Assembly: GCA_965223305.1 (NCBI GenBank)
Contig: CBDCWT010000004.1
Span: 1 to 64,000, forward strand
Direction: 5' to 3'
Source of the DNA: CBDCWT01 sp965223305
GTDB taxonomy: Bacteria > Planctomycetota > Planctomycetia > Pirellulales > Pirellulaceae
DNA length: 64,000 nucleotides
Positions 62,036-64,000 of this stretch are shown in pieces (the first letter of the stretch is position 1; each line of letters opens with the position of its first letter). The notes beneath the pieces are model-generated. The model was not told the DNA's origin. It saw only the letters and a list, made by a program, of their open reading frames with translations, and ran no database searches. Both the position numbers and the translations under genes were made by a program.

Positions 62036-64000
62036 CTACTTGGTCAAAACAACATCCAGATTCAAGATCGCGTTGGCAACAGCACTCGCGGCGTAGGTTG
62101 CAGCGTCAGGTGCCAAAGAGCGGGCTGCTTCCGGATCGACGGCAAACTCTCCCGCGGCACGTTCATGCAGGGCTACGAGATCGGCAACCGTTCCCTCATC
62201 CGGATCACGCCCGGTCACCAGGCGATAACCACGACGAACCACCTCACGCGGCGCTGCGGCGTCGGCAGTCATCTGTCGGCCAAGCGCCACAGCGCATTCC
62301 ACGAAAACCGGGTCATTCATCAGCACCAGCGCTTGTAGCGGAGTATTCGTTGCCAGACGTCGCAACGAACAAACCTCTCTAGTTGGCGTGTCGAAGGTGA
62401 TGAAGCTGGGATAACCACTCGTCCGTTTCCAATAAGTGTACACGGCGCGGCGATAACGGTCCTCGCCTTCCGAAGTGGTCCACTCGCTGCCGTTGTACAC
62501 CGACCGCCACACACCGTCAGGTTGAGGCGGCATCACAGGCGGCCCGTACATCTTGGCCGATAGCAAGCCCGACACGGCCAACGCTTGATCGCGCACCATC
62601 TCGGCGCTCAACCGGTTGCGGGGTCCATGCGCCAGCAACTCGTTGCGCGGATCGCGCTCATGCATTTCACCTGTTGTTCGGGCGGCTTGCCGGTAAGTCG
62701 CCGATAGCACGATTTCGCGTAGAACTTCCTTGATGCTCCAACCATAGTCGGTTTGGAAGCGGACCGCCAAGTCATCCAGCAGCCCCTGGTTGGAGGGCGG
62801 TGCGCCTACGGGCCCAAAGTCCTCAACGGTTTCCACGATTCCAGTACCAAACAGCTGCTCCCATAGCCGGTTCACCATCACTCGTGCAGTTAGCGGATTG
62901 TCAGCCGACACCAACCACCGCGCCAAGGCGAGCCGATCGGCGACAACATCGTCAGGCAGCGGCGGTAGCACGCGCGGGACATCTGCCGTCACCCTCGGGC
63001 CCTTCTCCTGCCAATTACCCCGCTCGAATACATAAGACTCACGGGACAGTCTCTGTGGCAACTCGGCCATCACAGGCAGCGCCAGACTCTTGATCTCCTT
63101 CCGCTCTTTGAGCATCTGCTCGATCTGTTGTTGAGCCGCGACAAGCTGTGGGTCCCCAGCCAGCTCGGTCCACCCCGCGTCGGCTGACAACCAGAACCGG
63201 GCACGCCGTAAGACCATCGGCAGCTGGCCGGTCGCAGCCATCTGCTGCGAGATTCTCAGCTGCAGGCGGCTGCCGGCTGATAAGCGAACACTGCCAGTCG
63301 GAATGAATACGGCCGAGCGAGCTCGCCAAATGCGCGGATAGTCGCCCCAGCCTTGCGACCCTTTCTTGAGACTCTCCTGCGGAACAAGCAGAGGTTCCGC
63401 CTCATCGCAAAACACCAGAGCGAACGAAATCGGCTGCGGCTCCTCGTCGGCGCCGGTCACGATCGCCCCTTGCAATCGCGAAACCGCAAACCCGTGTTCT
63501 GGCGTCCGGCGGGCCAGCTCAAGATTAACCGGTAACGCGTCGATGCGCAGCGCCGTCATCTCCTCAGCACGCTCGCCGACAGCAAACTCGATCGTATATT
63601 CGGTTCCCTGTGCAATCGTCCCGCCCGCGACTATCTCCGCGACCTGCTGGTTCTCGTGCTCGCTAACTGCAACCGATAGTGTCGCCTCGCCCGTGGCCGC
63701 CAAGCTCACCGGGCTCAAGTTCTGCCAAGTCCCAACCTCAAACTGGGACCAAACTTGAGCGTGTACAGACCGTCGGAGTTCACCGATCGTACGATCCAAC
63801 ATAAAGGCCCGTTCGTTCTCCGCCGGGTCGAGCGGCAACGACAGAACCGGTGACTCGTCGTCGCGATCATGGTCGAGGCTCGTGTTGAAGAACGCTACAG
63901 ACCGATAGTAGTCAGCGTGCTCGAAGGGCGCGTACGGATGAGCGTGACATTGAGTGCAGCCGAAAGTCGTCGCCTGCCACACTTGCCAAGTCGTATTGAC
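62036..64000 (-). CDS. DUF1549/DUF1553 protein, 5' end outside window
   Basis: The frame is open to the end of the window, and the visible ~655 residues are the DUF1549 end and all of DUF1553. Near the truncated start is TWQVWQATTFGCTQCHAHPY with a CTQCH haem-like site. DUF1553 features are LTARVMVNRLWEQLFGTGIV, VLSATYRQAARTTGEM and TPLQALVLMNDPVFVECAV. A central beta-rich insertion of about 200 residues precedes DUF1553. It is the first visible gene of a reverse-strand operon with DUF1501, propeller and DUF4159 genes. Confidence 0.92.
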   Translation of the reverse strand, partial: VNTTWQVWQATTFGCTQCHAHPYAPFEHADYYRSVAFFNTSLDHDRDDESPVLSLPLDPAENERAFMLDRTIGELRRSVHAQVWSQFEVGTWQNLSPVSLAATGEATLSVAVSEHENQQVAEIVAGGTIAQGTEYTIEFAVGERAEEMTALRIDALPVNLELARRTPEHGFAVSRLQGAIVTGADEEPQPISFALVFCDEAEPLLVPQESLKKGSQGWGDYPRIWRARSAVFIPTGSVRLSAGSRLQLRISQQMAATGQLPMVLRRARFWLSADAGWTELAGDPQLVAAQQQIEQMLKERKEIKSLALPVMAELPQRLSRESYVFERGNWQEKGPRVTADVPRVLPPLPDDVVADRLALARWLVSADNPLTARVMVNRLWEQLFGTGIVETVEDFGPVGAPPSNQGLLDDLAVRFQTDYGWSIKEVLREIVLSATYRQAARTTGEMHERDPRNELLAHGPRNRLSAEMVRDQALAVSGLLSAKMYGPPVMPPQPDGVWRSVYNGSEWTTSEGEDRYRRAVYTYWKRTSGYPSFITFDTPTREVCSLRRLATNTPLQALVLMNDPVFVECAVALGRQMTADAAAPREVVRRGYRLVTGRDPDEGTVADLVALHERAAGEFAVDPEAARSLAPDAATYAASAVANAILNLDVVLTK

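Noticed and set aside
1..64000. tRNA, rRNA, riboswitch, prophage or intact insertion sequence
   Set aside because: I looked for cloverleaf-like stretches, conserved rRNA blocks, integrase or transposase motifs and phage structural genes and saw none. A dedicated scan could still find a short RNA.

Overview
The window reads as chromosomal DNA of a planctomycete, probably a Pirellulales-type member of Planctomycetota. This rests on gene families, not on a marker gene, because no rRNA, tRNA or ribosomal protein gene is present. The pointers are three sets of DUF1549/DUF1553 plus DUF1501 genes, a DUF1080 protein, a TIGR02604-type dehydrogenase with a PVC-type CxxCH haem site, a sulfatase, DUF3604 and DUF4159 proteins, an exported protein with the N-terminal LEERRLLA motif, GEVED modules and a dockerin, and many intergenic palindromic repeats. 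Genes are GC-rich and use both strands.

Layout. 1-2151: the end of a DUF1553 gene and a DUF1501 gene broken by one extra base. 2156-2804: repeats and an endonuclease I remnant. 2959-7194: a 1411-residue surface protein. 7528-10592: a small membrane protein, a VOC protein with a Tat-like leader, a zinc-ribbon protein and an enolase-superfamily dehydratase. 10686-11623: five tandem copies of a ~180-bp hairpin repeat. 11621-19525: a reverse-strand set (DUF1549/1553, DUF1501, PPC-domain protein, MscS channel). 19613-21513: repeats, a TM2 protein, a ParE/ParD-like toxin-antitoxin pair and an ankyrin fossil. 21589-25364: iron alcohol dehydrogenase, sialate O-acetylesterase and di-haem peroxidase. 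25365-29662: repeats, a small ORF, DUF1080, a HAD-SDR fusion bracketed by two inverted MITE-like elements, and a frameshifted SDR. 29793-42118: M16 peptidase, sulfatase, amidohydrolase, SGNH-TPR protein, JmjC-like protein, DUF3604 and small proteins. 42434-49793: a ceramidase/PVC-dehydrogenase fusion, a triple Rid protein and a divergent amidohydrolase. 50204-57722: a glycan or glycolipid cluster (truncated acyl-AMP ligase, sulfotransferase, epimerase, DUF6473-like protein, flippase, GMC oxidoreductase, glycosyltransferase). 57804-64000: a histidine-kinase fossil and a reverse-strand set (DUF1549/1553, DUF1501, PQQ-type propeller, DUF4159).

Together the genes fit a heterotroph that degrades sulfated or acylated polysaccharides: sulfatase, acetylesterase, DUF1080 hydrolase, sugar-acid dehydratase and PVC cytochromes. 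It would also make its own sulfated surface glycan. The most unusual material is between the genes: at least eight families of palindromic repeats, one with compensatory stem changes and one in a tandem array whose stem pairs completely only in RNA copied from the strand that carries the neighbouring genes. I found no CRISPR array, no intact transposase and no recognisable phage.
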